Assembly: GCF_900109575.1 (NCBI RefSeq) | Contig: NZ_FOAF01000004.1 | Span: 62,001 to 126,000, forward strand | Length of the DNA stretch: 64,000 nucleotides | DNA from: Olivibacter domesticus | Lineage (GTDB): Bacteria > Bacteroidota > Bacteroidia > Sphingobacteriales > Sphingobacteriaceae | Direction: 5' to 3' | Shown here: piece after piece, positions 53,085 to 62,451 of the stretch | How positions within the stretch are numbered: the stretch's first letter is position 1 | Layout: every line of letters begins with the position of its first letter | Notes under the pieces: generated by a model | Told to the model about the DNA's origin: nothing | Databases searched by the model: none | Seen by the model: only the letters and a program-made list of their open reading frames with translations | Made by a program: the position numbers and the translations under genes

Positions 53085-56000
53085 TTAAAATGAAACATTC
53101 AGTCCTACGGTTGTTGTTTTCAACATAGGGTACGCATACCCCTGTCCTGAACCATTGGTTAGTTCACCTATTGGTTTCTCCATTACTTCTGGATCAAAAT
53201 TGTCGGTATGTTTAAATAAACCCGATAGGGTAAATAAATTCTGTGCGGTTACAAAAAGATTAATCCTAGACACCTTCAATTTTTGGATCCATGATTCGGG
53301 TAAATTATAATCCACGGTCAAGGACTTCAACCTTAAGTAACTCACATCCTGCAAATAGCGGGTTTGCGGTGCCCCTAAAGATCGATCCGTTCCCAATGCT
53401 GTATAACCTCTATATCGAGGAAAATAAGCATCTGGGTCTTCTTCGGTCCAATGATCTTCCATCAATTTTACCGGTTGGTATCCATAGGGACGATTATAAG
53501 GGCCCCAAAAGAGTCCTGCCTCCGGTGCAAAATACCAATCTCGTTTTCCTATACCTTGGAAAAAGGCACTAAGCCCAAAACCATTCCAACGGCCTGATAG
53601 GGTAAAACCGAACTGGTATCGCGGCGCATCGTTTCCTATGATGCGACGGTCACCTGGATTATCTACCGTATTGTCTCCTTGATTAATTACCCCATCGCCA
53701 TTTAGGTCTGCAAACTTCAAATCACCTGGGAGCCATTCTTTATTGTTGGAATTTGTGAGAAAGCTTTGATCGGCATGATTCGCAATATCCTCATCAGAAG
53801 TAAAGAATCCTAAGGTTTCATAACCCCAGATCTCACCGATCTCATGTCCAACATAATAAGTGGAAGACAAGAGGTTATTCGGGTTATTAAAACGTTCGAT
53901 ATGGGATTTGCTATCCCAAAGAGATCCTGATATTCCCCATGTAAAAGGTTTTGAAAACAAGGTAGAAGAGCCATTATAAGCAAGCGTTAGTTCCCACCCT
54001 TTAGTCGATAAATCTGCATAATTGCCAGAAGGTACCGCTGCTCCAAAAACGTTGGGTAAAGGTTGACCCACTGTAAACATATCACTTGTTTTTCTGTTGT
54101 ACCAGTCGAACGTAACATTCAACTTATCTTTGAATAAAGCCAGATCCAGTCCAACATCAAAGGTAGTTGATCTCTCCCATGTTAGGCCGTCAGGAATCAC
54201 CGCAGGTAATTGCGTATAATTAGGTTGTAACCCTTGTAGAATGACACTGGCTTTACTTACACTCATCTGTTCCATATAGCGATAAGGGTCTACATTCCCA
54301 TTGCCCAATGAACCGTATGAGGCCCTTACTTTTAGGTTACTCAACCACGATTTAGCATCTTTCATGAATGATTCGTTTGACAAGACCCACCCTGCGGATA
54401 CGGAAGGGAAGAAGCCATAACGTTGGTTTTCGGGAAATTTGGAAGAGCCATCATATCTTCCGTTCAGTTCTAGCAAATATTTACCCGCATAAGCATAATT
54501 CAACCGATAAAACAAGCCTAAATAGGCCCATTCGTGTCCACCTCCAACAATATTATAATTTGTCCCGTCCATTAGGTTGAAATCCGGTTTGGTAGGATCT
54601 AAAATTCCGTCTCGTTGCACATCTAAATTTTCGAAACGCGAATTTTCAATATTAAAGCCTACTAAAGCACTAAAATCATGTTTGGCAGCAAAAGTTTGGG
54701 CATAGGTAGCAGTTGCATTGCCCGCTAAATAACGCGTATCTTCATTAAATTGCCTCAACAAACTCCTTCCAAAGCGCGAGGTGCTCCCCGGCGCATTGCT
54801 GTAATACATATAATTATTGGCCCTCGTATCTTTCCCAATGGTCTTAGCATAAGTAAAGTCCGTTTTTAAGGTCAGCCCGTCCAATGGTTTAGCAACCAGT
54901 CCCGCAGTATTTCGAAAATAGGTATTCGACTGGTCAGAGCCGTTATTTCCGTCCATGAAAGAGGCAATACCTGTATACACGGCCGAATGCGTATAACTGC
55001 CGTCGGGATTATATAATACCGCCATAGGATAGCCTTGGTGTTCAAATTGCCTCCAAATATTACCGTCGCCATCTGCAAACATTGGGTAGTGATAATCATA
55101 AATACTTAGCTCCGTGTTGTTCTGCAGTTCGAGCCATTTATTGATTTTGATATTACCTTTCCCTCGAAGATTATAGCGATTAAACTTATCGGAGTTATAT
55201 TTAAAAATACCATCTTGGTAATAATATCGGCCTGAGAGATAATAATCAATTTTTTCCGACCCACCGGAAACACTCAATGCCTGCTCGGTCGCTGGCATAT
55301 TATCCTTGTAAATAAAATTATTCCAATCATTATTGCCAAAGTATTCATATCGCCCCAAAGATTCATTGTACACTACTTCTGGTAAAGCTGGATTTTCCGA
55401 ATGCTCTTTTAACCTTTCTAAATAATCCAAAGAAAAAGGAAAAATATTGTTTACAGATATTGGATTCGATTTGTAATCATACCAAGCGTTAAAGGCATCA
55501 TTGAAGTTTTTAGCCCACTCATAGCCATTGGTAATTAATTTAGGTTCCACTGTGCGCTGATTGAGTGAATAGTTCGAGCTGAAATTCACTTTCACCTGCC
55601 CTTTTATCGGATTTTTCGTAGTGATCAATACAACTCCAAAAGCTGCTCTGGAACCATAGACTGCTGCCGACGATGCGTCTTTTAAGACAGTTACACTCTC
55701 AATATCATTGGGATTAATCTTGTTTGGGTCGCCCTCAACTCCATCAATGAGCACCAATGCGCTACCCTCTGCTCCAATAGAAGTTGTTCCACGTACATTA
55801 TAGGTTGCTCCACGCGTTGGACTACCATCTACCATTTTGATATTAAGGTTTGGAAGCGTTCCTTGGAGCATTCGTGTCAAATTGGGAGATGGACGGTTTT
55901 CCAAGGTACTTGCGCTGATCTGTGAGACCGCGCCTGTTAAATTTGCTTTCTTTTGGGTACCATAACCAACCACTACAACCTCATTTAAGCTTCCTTGTGT

Positions 56001-56603
56001 CTCTACCAAACTAAAATCAACCGAAACTGATTTACCTTCTTCCACTAAGATCCCCGCTCGTTGCTCGCTCTCATAGGAAATATAGCTGACCACTAAGGAG
56101 TAAGTTCCTGGCTTTAATGACACGGAAAAATGACCGTCAGTATCTGTGCTTACGGTACGGTTAAGTTCTACAACTTTAACGGTTGAACCCGCTAAAGGGC
56201 GACCTTCCCTGTCTTTCACGATGCCGGTTATATGGCCAGCTTGTTGTTTTTTATACAGCAAAACTGTATTGGCACCCTTTCCTGTATAATCAACAGGCAC
56301 CTTTTCAAATAACCTTGACAATACCTCGTCAAGAGAAACATCTTCAAGCTTAAGCGATTGGATACGTCTATTTTCGAGCTTCAGTTCCCCGGCGTCAAAA
56401 ATAAATTCCAGCTGTTCTTCTTCCTGCAATAGTTGAAGGGCCTGGTATAGATTAACATCCGATAAAGATACATCTACAGTTTTGTTCAAGACTTGACCTT
56501 CTGATGGCATCGCTTGCAATAATTGCGAAAGTGCAATCAATACAGTATAAATTAAAATAGTTGTACGCATGACTTTTCGTATGAACAATGCGGTTTTCTT
56601 CAT
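53085..56603 (-). CDS. SusC/RagA-family TonB-dependent receptor with STN signalling domain
   Basis: Start chosen at ATG 56603 (MKKTALFIRKVMRTTILIYT), 1172 aa; an upstream ATG adds 23 residues of non-signal type. Signal to about residue 35, STN domain (about 42-115, LYQALQLLQEEEQLEFIFDA), CarboxypepD_reg-like domain (about 125-200), LNEVVVVGYGTQKKANLTGA box/plug, and a barrel ending KTTTVGLNVSF. With the ECF sigma and FecR genes upstream this is a second self-sensing SusC system. The -7 box of a predicted antisense RNA overlaps its start codon. Confidence 0.95.
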   Translation of the reverse strand: MKKTALFIRKVMRTTILIYTVLIALSQLLQAMPSEGQVLNKTVDVSLSDVNLYQALQLLQEEEQLEFIFDAGELKLENRRIQSLKLEDVSLDEVLSRLFEKVPVDYTGKGANTVLLYKKQQAGHITGIVKDREGRPLAGSTVKVVELNRTVSTDTDGHFSVSLKPGTYSLVVSYISYESEQRAGILVEEGKSVSVDFSLVETQGSLNEVVVVGYGTQKKANLTGAVSQISASTLENRPSPNLTRMLQGTLPNLNIKMVDGSPTRGATYNVRGTTSIGAEGSALVLIDGVEGDPNKINPNDIESVTVLKDASSAAVYGSRAAFGVVLITTKNPIKGQVKVNFSSNYSLNQRTVEPKLITNGYEWAKNFNDAFNAWYDYKSNPISVNNIFPFSLDYLERLKEHSENPALPEVVYNESLGRYEYFGNNDWNNFIYKDNMPATEQALSVSGGSEKIDYYLSGRYYYQDGIFKYNSDKFNRYNLRGKGNIKINKWLELQNNTELSIYDYHYPMFADGDGNIWRQFEHQGYPMAVLYNPDGSYTHSAVYTGIASFMDGNNGSDQSNTYFRNTAGLVAKPLDGLTLKTDFTYAKTIGKDTRANNYMYYSNAPGSTSRFGRSLLRQFNEDTRYLAGNATATYAQTFAAKHDFSALVGFNIENSRFENLDVQRDGILDPTKPDFNLMDGTNYNIVGGGHEWAYLGLFYRLNYAYAGKYLLELNGRYDGSSKFPENQRYGFFPSVSAGWVLSNESFMKDAKSWLSNLKVRASYGSLGNGNVDPYRYMEQMSVSKASVILQGLQPNYTQLPAVIPDGLTWERSTTFDVGLDLALFKDKLNVTFDWYNRKTSDMFTVGQPLPNVFGAAVPSGNYADLSTKGWELTLAYNGSSTLFSKPFTWGISGSLWDSKSHIERFNNPNNLLSSTYYVGHEIGEIWGYETLGFFTSDEDIANHADQSFLTNSNNKEWLPGDLKFADLNGDGVINQGDNTVDNPGDRRIIGNDAPRYQFGFTLSGRWNGFGLSAFFQGIGKRDWYFAPEAGLFWGPYNRPYGYQPVKLMEDHWTEEDPDAYFPRYRGYTALGTDRSLGAPQTRYLQDVSYLRLKSLTVDYNLPESWIQKLKVSRINLFVTAQNLFTLSGLFKHTDNFDPEVMEKPIGELTNGSGQGYAYPMLKTTTVGLNVSF

Positions 56604-56615
56604 AAGTTTGTATAT

Positions 56616-56728
56616 ACTTAGTAGATTATTGGATAAATGAATTACTGAGTGGCTATGTCTCAAGGGTCTCAAGCTTCGACATAGTCCGATACAGGCAAGT
56701 ACCCATTGGGTATTTGCTTGTTCTTTTT
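56616..56728 (+). ncRNA. Predicted cis-antisense sRNA opposite the 5' end of susC (53085-56603)
   Basis: TAAGTTTG at 56603-56610 is a perfect TAnnTTTG -7 box on the plus strand; the -33 region is weak. The transcript of about 113 nt would fold into a hairpin (GGCTATGTC/GACATAGTC, 56651-56684) and end in an intrinsic terminator overlapping the fecR stop codon. The position, between anti-sigma gene and susC and antisense to the susC leader, is the same as that of the RNA predicted at 47793-47876. Confidence 0.45.
56695..56728 (+). terminator. Plus-strand intrinsic terminator between fecR and susC
   Basis: GCAAGTACCC and GGGTATTTGC (one G-T pair) form a 10-bp stem with a 3-nt loop, followed by TTGTTCTTTTT on the plus strand. 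It overlaps the end of the fecR gene on the other strand. Confidence 0.7.
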
Positions 56729-57719
56729 ATGGGTAAATAACTAGATCATCTCCTTCCCTCCTATATTGATTTTGATGAATTGAACAAATTAACTCCATTG
56801 TTTTTTCTAGGCTTCTATCCGTACGGATCATTAAATTGTATTGGTAATTGAGTGTTCTGACATCGCGACTTTTTAGGGTAATGCCATACAGGTTATGCAT
56901 CGCCAATGCTAGCTCTTCAAAGCTTGCCCTTTCTAGATACAACCGCCCTTTAATCCAAGTATTTAAATATCGTATATTGAACGTCGCATAATCAACCGCT
57001 CTATCTTTCTTACGGTAATGTATTCGCTCATTTTTGCTTAGTTCTCGAAGCGGACCACGGTCATCAGACACACGCACCCTCCCATCTTGTACAGCGACTG
57101 AAATATTGGGTAGTTGCGAGTAGGCACTTACATTAAAAGAGGTACCCAATACCTGAACTTGAAGCGTTTTCGTATGTACCACAAAAGGCCTTTTCTCGTC
57201 TTTTGCCACTTCAAAAAAAGCCTCACCCTCATCAAGGAAAATCTGTCGATCTAGTTTAGAAAATTTTTCGGGAATGCGTACACTGGAATGAGCGTTGACA
57301 TACATTGTGGATCCGTCGGGAAGCGTCAGTTTTTTCACCTGCCGTGTTCCAGTATGAATCTCTCTCATAGCTACAACAGCCTCAGACTTCACACTCTTCG
57401 CCGCATTTGGTGACTTCATTATAAACCACCAAGCTATCATGGTTCCTACCACACCAAAAGCCAATACCGCAGCTGCCATTTGCCACTTTATAAAAGACCT
57501 TGTTTTCCTTTTTAAGGGATCTTCCCATAAAGAAGTCCGGATGCGCTCGTCTAGCTCTTGTTCAATTCGTTGTTTGGCAGTTTCATCGTCTAAACTTGGT
57601 ACCCCTTGTTTATCATCTCCAAAAGAATCATACCATCTTTGCATGAAAGCTTGATCTTCTGTACTTAATTTATTTTCATGAAAGGCCTCTATCAGGGCCT
57701 TGAACTGTTTTTTATCCAT
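56727..57719 (-). CDS. FecR-family anti-sigma factor
   Basis: Protein of 330 aa. N-terminal cytoplasmic segment (1-75, MDKKQFKALIEAFHENKLST), transmembrane helix (about 80-98, MAAAVLAFGVVGTMIAWWFI), FecR domain (about 115-225: KLTLPDGSTMYVNAHSSVRI; GEAFFEVAKDEKRPFVVHTK) and a C-terminal DUF4974 part (GRLYLERASFEELALAMHNL). It works with the sigma factor encoded 184 bp upstream and with the STN domain of the downstream SusC. Confidence 0.93.
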   Translation of the reverse strand: MDKKQFKALIEAFHENKLSTEDQAFMQRWYDSFGDDKQGVPSLDDETAKQRIEQELDERIRTSLWEDPLKRKTRSFIKWQMAAAVLAFGVVGTMIAWWFIMKSPNAAKSVKSEAVVAMREIHTGTRQVKKLTLPDGSTMYVNAHSSVRIPEKFSKLDRQIFLDEGEAFFEVAKDEKRPFVVHTKTLQVQVLGTSFNVSAYSQLPNISVAVQDGRVRVSDDRGPLRELSKNERIHYRKKDRAVDYATFNIRYLNTWIKGRLYLERASFEELALAMHNLYGITLKSRDVRTLNYQYNLMIRTDRSLEKTMELICSIHQNQYRREGDDLVIYP

Positions 57720-57903
57720 AAATAAAGCTATGACACCTCATTTTCCAAGAGGGCACGAAAAATAAACAATCAAATAGGCATCCCTTCGAATCGTTGTATT
57801 TATCGTTACGATCAGAAGTAGCATATGCCCAGGATTTGTCCCGAAAAAAATGATTATATTATTATTAAGATTAGGTTAATTAATCATAAATGCCGGTAAG
57901 CAC

Positions 57904-58491
57904 TTATAATAATAGGCTGGATAGCACTATGGCAATAATTATATGATCCTCCGGAAAACGTTTCATCAACGCTTTACGAAGACGGTGGGTACCAAGTGTA
58001 ATATTGTTCTTTACGGTTTTCTGAGCGAGGTTAAGCGAGTCGGCTATTTCATCAACACTGTAGTCTTGGATACGTAATTGAAATACCTCCTGCATCGTTT
58101 TTGGCATTTGCTCTAGTTCACCTTGTAAGGTTTGGCTTAAGGCCTTTTCTGTAAGTAAATCTCGCATCTCCGTATTCACATCGATCATGCGCTCGTACAG
58201 ATGAGAAAAGGCTTTACTTTGAATTTTCTCTTTCCGAAAATGTGCTATAATCTGATATTGGAGGGCAGTACGAAGATAAGCCTCTAAAGATTCTTTTATC
58301 AGGATCACGTCCTTTTGTTTCCAGCAATAAACAAAGACTTCCTGCACTATATCTTTTGCCAAGTCTTCGTCTCGCAATCGTCTATAGGCTAAAACATAGA
58401 GATCTTCCCAATACTGTTTGAAGATAGTAGGGTAATTCTCTCTGGTGAAGCGTATATACTCTCCTGCTTGATTAATTAGAGGTTGATCCAT
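57904..58491 (-). CDS. ECF-type RNA polymerase sigma factor
   Basis: Start chosen at ATG 58491 (MDQPLINQAGEYIRFTRE), 195 aa; a start 13 codons upstream exists. Sigma-70 region 2 (FKQYWEDLYVLAYRRLRDED, LAKDIVQEVFVYCWKQKD) and region 4 (LEQMPKTMQEVFQLRIQDYS; VDEIADSLNLAQKTVKNNIT) are clear. It heads the second sigma/fecR/susC/susD chain. The C-terminus ends in a short hydrophobic stretch (IIIAIVLSSLLL), as in many Bacteroidota PUL sigma factors. Confidence 0.93.
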   Translation of the reverse strand: MDQPLINQAGEYIRFTRENYPTIFKQYWEDLYVLAYRRLRDEDLAKDIVQEVFVYCWKQKDVILIKESLEAYLRTALQYQIIAHFRKEKIQSKAFSHLYERMIDVNTEMRDLLTEKALSQTLQGELEQMPKTMQEVFQLRIQDYSVDEIADSLNLAQKTVKNNITLGTHRLRKALMKRFPEDHIIIAIVLSSLLL

Positions 58492-58612
58492 GGATAAAAA
58501 CCCGGTTCTTAAGTGCGTCTGCGAGAGCAAAACTATGAATTATCTGCCAAGCTTAAGGTTAAGTTATCGTTAATTTTATGTTTTATAATTGGTTAAAAAA
58601 GGGGTTTTACTA

Positions 58613-58650
58613 AAGACGCGTGCAATTTATTAAATACTTGCACGCGTCTT
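58613..58650 (-). terminator. Intrinsic terminator after the MhqD-like gene
   Basis: AAGACGCGTGCAA and TTGCACGCGTCTT form a 13-bp perfect stem with a 12-nt loop. It is 44 bp past the stop of the alpha/beta-hydrolase gene. The T-tract on the minus strand is weak (TTTAGT), but no other purpose is evident. Confidence 0.65.
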
Positions 58651-58693
58651 GTATCCTGCTTCATAAACCATATGAAGTATCGTTTCGTGGTAT

Positions 58694-59320
58694 TTACGCG
58701 TGAACTAAAAGTTTGTTAGCTAACTCCAGTTCTTCTTTCGAAATACTATGCGACTTATTTTTATATAACTGTAAAGTAATTTCTCCACCAAACGTTTTTA
58801 ATACTTCGACCGTCTCCATTACACGGGAAACCGGCACATGCGGATCGGGGTCACTACTGGATATTAAAATTCGGCTACCCTGAAAATCGCCTCGATAACG
58901 ATCGTTTATCAGCTGCTTTCCTATTAGTCCACCAGTAAAAGCAATAACGCCTCCATATTTCTTAGCATTGCGTGCGACATATTCTAATGTCAGACAGGCA
59001 CCTTGTGAAAAGCCCAAAAAATAGATATCTTCTTCCTTGATGCCGTTCGCCTTGATCTCTTCAACCGCTTCGCCGATGGTCACGATAGCGGAGTCTAACG
59101 CAGGCTGATTATCCTGCTCAGAAGCCATAAAACTATAAGGATACCAACTGTTATTGGTAGCTTGTGGCGCATAGATAGCCATATCCTCAATGCTCAAGAA
59201 ACGCTGAAGCGATATAATATCCTCAGCACTACCACCTCGGCCATGAATCATGACAATTGCTTTGTCCGTCTCTGTAAAGGGCTTCCCACCCTTTATAAAT
59301 TGTTTACGATGTGTATACAT
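58694..59320 (-). CDS. Alpha/beta hydrolase of the carboxylesterase/phospholipase family (MhqD-like)
   Basis: Protein of 208 aa, cytoplasmic. Oxyanion-hole region HGRGGSAEDI (26-35), nucleophile GFSQG (Ser105), acidic residue in SSDPDPHVP (about 157-159) and His191 in KSHSISKEE complete a catalytic triad. The gene directly follows the ring-cleaving dioxygenase gene. In Bacillus the equivalents MhqD and MhqO act together in quinone/hydroquinone detoxification, so a similar role is inferred. It is unrelated to the glycan genes around it. Confidence 0.85.
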   Translation of the reverse strand: MYTHRKQFIKGGKPFTETDKAIVMIHGRGGSAEDIISLQRFLSIEDMAIYAPQATNNSWYPYSFMASEQDNQPALDSAIVTIGEAVEEIKANGIKEEDIYFLGFSQGACLTLEYVARNAKKYGGVIAFTGGLIGKQLINDRYRGDFQGSRILISSSDPDPHVPVSRVMETVEVLKTFGGEITLQLYKNKSHSISKEELELANKLLVHA

Positions 59321-59355
59321 ATTTAGTTGTGAGTTGTGAGTTGCGAGTTATTGGT

Positions 59356-59408
59356 AGTTGTTAGTAGCAATGCGCAGAGCAAGACCTGCGCGACTGCTAC
59401 TAACAACT
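59356..59408. repeat. Long hairpin in the MhqO/MhqD-like gene gap
   Basis: AGTTGTTAGTAGCA (59356-59369) and TGCTACTAACAACT (59395-59408) are a perfect 14-bp inverted repeat, extended by an inner CGCAG/CTGCG pair. Left of it are GTGAGTTGTGAGTTGCGAGTT units like those at 6340-6412. It may be a processing or attenuation hairpin between the two genes. Confidence 0.6.
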
Positions 59409-59543
59409 TTTCCTAACCTGCTTCTATCTTGTACCTTAAACATATTGTCGGTTATTCATGCATCTTAAGCCTCACGTCCATTCCCACTTCTAAGACTTAA
59501 TACACTTATAACATACAACTTAGAACTTAAAACTAGCTGTTGC

Positions 59544-60479
59544 TTATCCCAAGGAAGGAAGCACTTGTTCCAACCGTTCCCGGTAGGACTCATACTGTGC
59601 GGGTAGCTTCAAGCCACTCCCTAATTGCTCCACCGTTTCATCGGTGGCAAAACCAGGATTATCCGTTGCGATTTCAAAAAGTACGCCACCTGGCTCACGG
59701 AAATACAAGGAATAAAAATAATTCCTATCTATCTTTTCTGTTATCTGCAATCCGGCTTCCAGCACTTTCTGGCGATAGTACATAAGTATTTCTTCATTCT
59801 CTACTCTAAAGGCTACGTGATGTACAGAGCCTCCTGCCACATGCCCAGCACTTTCGCCGGGTGCTTCCACAAGATCAACCAAATTTGCCTGTTCGGCGTG
59901 ATCGGTGATAAAACGAAAACGGTTGACGTGTTGTTCTGCTAAGCGATAACCTAAAATATCTGTCAATACTTTTGCCGTAGCCTCTGCCTTATTTGTAGTA
60001 ATGGTAATATGATGGAATCCCCTTGTAGCCACTAATTCACTAACTTCCCCTGTGGTCCAAGGTTGACGCATATCCTCATTTTTAGGAACGGTTAACTCAA
60101 ACTTTAATCCATCAGGGTCTAAAAAGGTTAGGTACTGCTCACCAAATTTCTCAGCTACCTTATTATAGGTTACATTATTTGCTTCAAAGCGTTTCATCCA
60201 AAAATCCAAACTGCCTTCGGGTACTGCATAACCGATTTCGGTTACCTGCCGTGTTCCACGCCTGCCCGCTGAAATTCCTCCCCAAGGGAAAAAAGTTAAA
60301 ATGGCTCCCGGTGTACCCACTTTATCTCCATAATAAAAATGATAGGTTTCAGGATCGTCGAAATTAACTGTTTTCTTTACAAGGCGTAAGCCCAAAACAC
60401 GTGTGTAGAAGTCATAATTTTTTTTCGCGTCACCAGCTATAGCCGTTATGTGATGGATTCCTTTTATCTTATTTTCCAT
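59544..60479 (-). CDS. Ring-cleaving dioxygenase of the glyoxalase/VOC family (MhqO/LinE-like)
   Basis: Start chosen at ATG 60479 (MENKIKGIHHITAIAGDAKK), 311 aa. It has two VOC repeats with metal-ligand His in GIHHITAIAG, GFHHITITT and VHHVAFRVE and the C-terminal Glu in GGVLFEIATDNPG. Family members open hydroquinone or chlorohydroquinone rings using Fe(II). Followed by the MhqD-like esterase gene. Probable role: detoxification of quinone-type compounds. Confidence 0.85.
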   Translation of the reverse strand: MENKIKGIHHITAIAGDAKKNYDFYTRVLGLRLVKKTVNFDDPETYHFYYGDKVGTPGAILTFFPWGGISAGRRGTRQVTEIGYAVPEGSLDFWMKRFEANNVTYNKVAEKFGEQYLTFLDPDGLKFELTVPKNEDMRQPWTTGEVSELVATRGFHHITITTNKAEATAKVLTDILGYRLAEQHVNRFRFITDHAEQANLVDLVEAPGESAGHVAGGSVHHVAFRVENEEILMYYRQKVLEAGLQITEKIDRNYFYSLYFREPGGVLFEIATDNPGFATDETVEQLGSGLKLPAQYESYRERLEQVLPSLG

Positions 60480-60871
60480 GATTAGTCCTTTTTCTTTTTG
60501 TTTATGATACAAATGTCGGCATCCATTTGTTCCAAAAAATTAATCTAGGATAAGAAATAATTTATTCAATTTTTGCTTGATCAAAAGTTGAGCAAAACCG
60601 AAGAGCGGAGCGATGAGCTCATGAACGCCTTTGAAAATAAACAAAGTGAATAAATCAAGTCTGTGGATGCTACGCTGTATCTGATTGCAAAGCATAGATA
60701 GCGCGTATTGCAGCCGCTTCGCTTTCCCAATCCGCTTGGTTACTACAAAATGAACAATTCTGCTTATGCTTTACTGCTCGCTGCAACCGTATCCTCCAAG
60801 GCCGTTCTACTTAAAATTCGCCTTAGACAGTTGCTGCTTGAAGCAATACCGCTGTAGACAATCTTCTCTAC
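60480..60871. other. 392-bp spacer upstream of the MhqO-like gene
   Basis: No gene is recognised. Part of it (60590-60640) has AACCGAAG, AGCGA and GAGCTCAT words similar to those at 36013-36060, perhaps a degraded dispersed repeat. The rest is of mixed composition with short GC-richer segments. No promoter or terminator is clear enough to call. Confidence 0.4.
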
Positions 60872-62332
60872 TTAGGTTTTCGCCCTCTCATAAAGCACCT
60901 CACTGTCCTTCTCTTTTTCCGTACTTTCCAACACGATTACTTTCGGCTCCAAAGGTTTATCTTTTAAATGAATAAAGTACTCATTGCCCTCCGTTTTGCT
61001 TCGATGAATTTCCTCTGCATTGTATACCGTCTTCGGTTCAACTAAATCATAGAGCTTTTTGATACCCGAACCAGGAGACACTTTAATTCGTAGGTCACCA
61101 GACACAGGCAAATTGAAGACGATAAGATAGTATTTCCCTGTCTTCCTGCTTTTAGTGATATATCCCCAATCTTGTTTTTCCAGACCGGCATAACCGCAAT
61201 CATAGATGGCTTCGTTATTCACTTTCATCCACTCACCAATTTCTTTGGCTATTTTTGTTTCTTCGGGACGAATATTCCCTTGTCCATCAGGACCAAAGTT
61301 AAGTACAAAATTTCCATCGAGGGCTACCGATTTGGCCATCATTTCAATGAGCTCCACGCTGGTTTTCACATGACCGCGCCATTCGGAATGGTAGCCCCAT
61401 TGATTTTCAGGCACCGTCATCACACAATCCCAATCGTTACCATGTACATCTTCGATAGTGTTAGGTAATTTACGTTCCCAACCCTGTTCGTAGTCACCCA
61501 TCAAATCACCGTTACTATCAAAATGCCTTCTGCCAAATTCATCAGCCCTGAAGCGGCTTCCAATAATCAAACCTGGTCGTATCGCTCGAAGTTCAGTTTC
61601 CAAACTATCAGCAAAGGCTGTCTGCTCTATCCAAGCTTTATCCCAAGTCCCATCAAACCATAATCCTTTCGCGCTAGGATAATTGACCAACAATTCCTTC
61701 AGTTGATTGGCGGTAAATTTCTTAAATTCCTCATATGACCGCTTCTCTTCAATCGTTTGCGGTGAGGCCGAACGATAGCCCTTATGATTCCAATCAATAA
61801 TGGAAAAGTAAAGGTAAACATCAATACCCTCAGCATCATAAGCATCCACAATTTCTTTGAGAGCATCTTTTCTATAAGGCGAATTGGCAATTGTATAGCT
61901 GGTGTATTTGCTTGGCCATATACAAAAGCCATCATGATGTTTGGTTGTGATGATGACGTAACGCGCACCCATTTGTTTAGCTTGTGCAGCCCAGGCTTTA
62001 GCATCGAACTGTTTTGGATTAAATTCCTTATACAAGTTATCATAATCGCCTTTTGGCATGCCCTCCCACGAACGGATCCATTCGGCGGCACCCGCATAAT
62101 ATTTTCCATTCCAATGTCCTCCGGGAATAGCGTAAAGCCCCCAATGTATAAATTGACCCAGACCATAATTTCGCCAAGTCTCCATGGCTGCATCGGTTCG
62201 TTTACCTAAACGATGCGAACCATGTTTTAGCGTTATCGAGGATCTTTTTTCAACTGCACCCGGAAATTGCGCCATTAAAGGCTGATATATTTCTAGACAA
62301 AGGAATAATGTTAAATATGCTAGTTTTTTCAT
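60872..62332 (-). CDS. GH29-family alpha-L-fucosidase, exported
   Basis: Start chosen at ATG 62332 (MKKLAYLTLFLCLEIYQPLM), 486 aa; 15 further codons upstream are not signal-like. Sec signal to about residue 22. The GH29 TIM barrel has WRNYGLGQFIHWGLYAIPGG (53-72), the HHDGF motif (132-136) and the nucleophile Asp227 in GLWFDGTW. A likely general acid region is around WDCVMTVPENQWGYH, followed by a C-terminal beta-sandwich. Retaining alpha-fucosidases of this family remove terminal fucose (alpha-1,3/1,4/1,2/1,6). It is next to a GH20 hexosaminidase, suggesting trimming of fucosylated N-acetylhexosamine-containing glycans. Confidence 0.94.
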   Translation of the reverse strand: MKKLAYLTLFLCLEIYQPLMAQFPGAVEKRSSITLKHGSHRLGKRTDAAMETWRNYGLGQFIHWGLYAIPGGHWNGKYYAGAAEWIRSWEGMPKGDYDNLYKEFNPKQFDAKAWAAQAKQMGARYVIITTKHHDGFCIWPSKYTSYTIANSPYRKDALKEIVDAYDAEGIDVYLYFSIIDWNHKGYRSASPQTIEEKRSYEEFKKFTANQLKELLVNYPSAKGLWFDGTWDKAWIEQTAFADSLETELRAIRPGLIIGSRFRADEFGRRHFDSNGDLMGDYEQGWERKLPNTIEDVHGNDWDCVMTVPENQWGYHSEWRGHVKTSVELIEMMAKSVALDGNFVLNFGPDGQGNIRPEETKIAKEIGEWMKVNNEAIYDCGYAGLEKQDWGYITKSRKTGKYYLIVFNLPVSGDLRIKVSPGSGIKKLYDLVEPKTVYNAEEIHRSKTEGNEYFIHLKDKPLEPKVIVLESTEKEKDSEVLYERAKT

Positions 62333-62451
62333 GTTTTCATTTTTTTCGCAGCAAGGTGGTCGCATGAGAACTTGCAATTAATTAGAGTATATAAGACTTC
62401 CACATTTAAGGAGAGTCTTGATACTTGTGTCTCTTATCTTGATACTAATTG

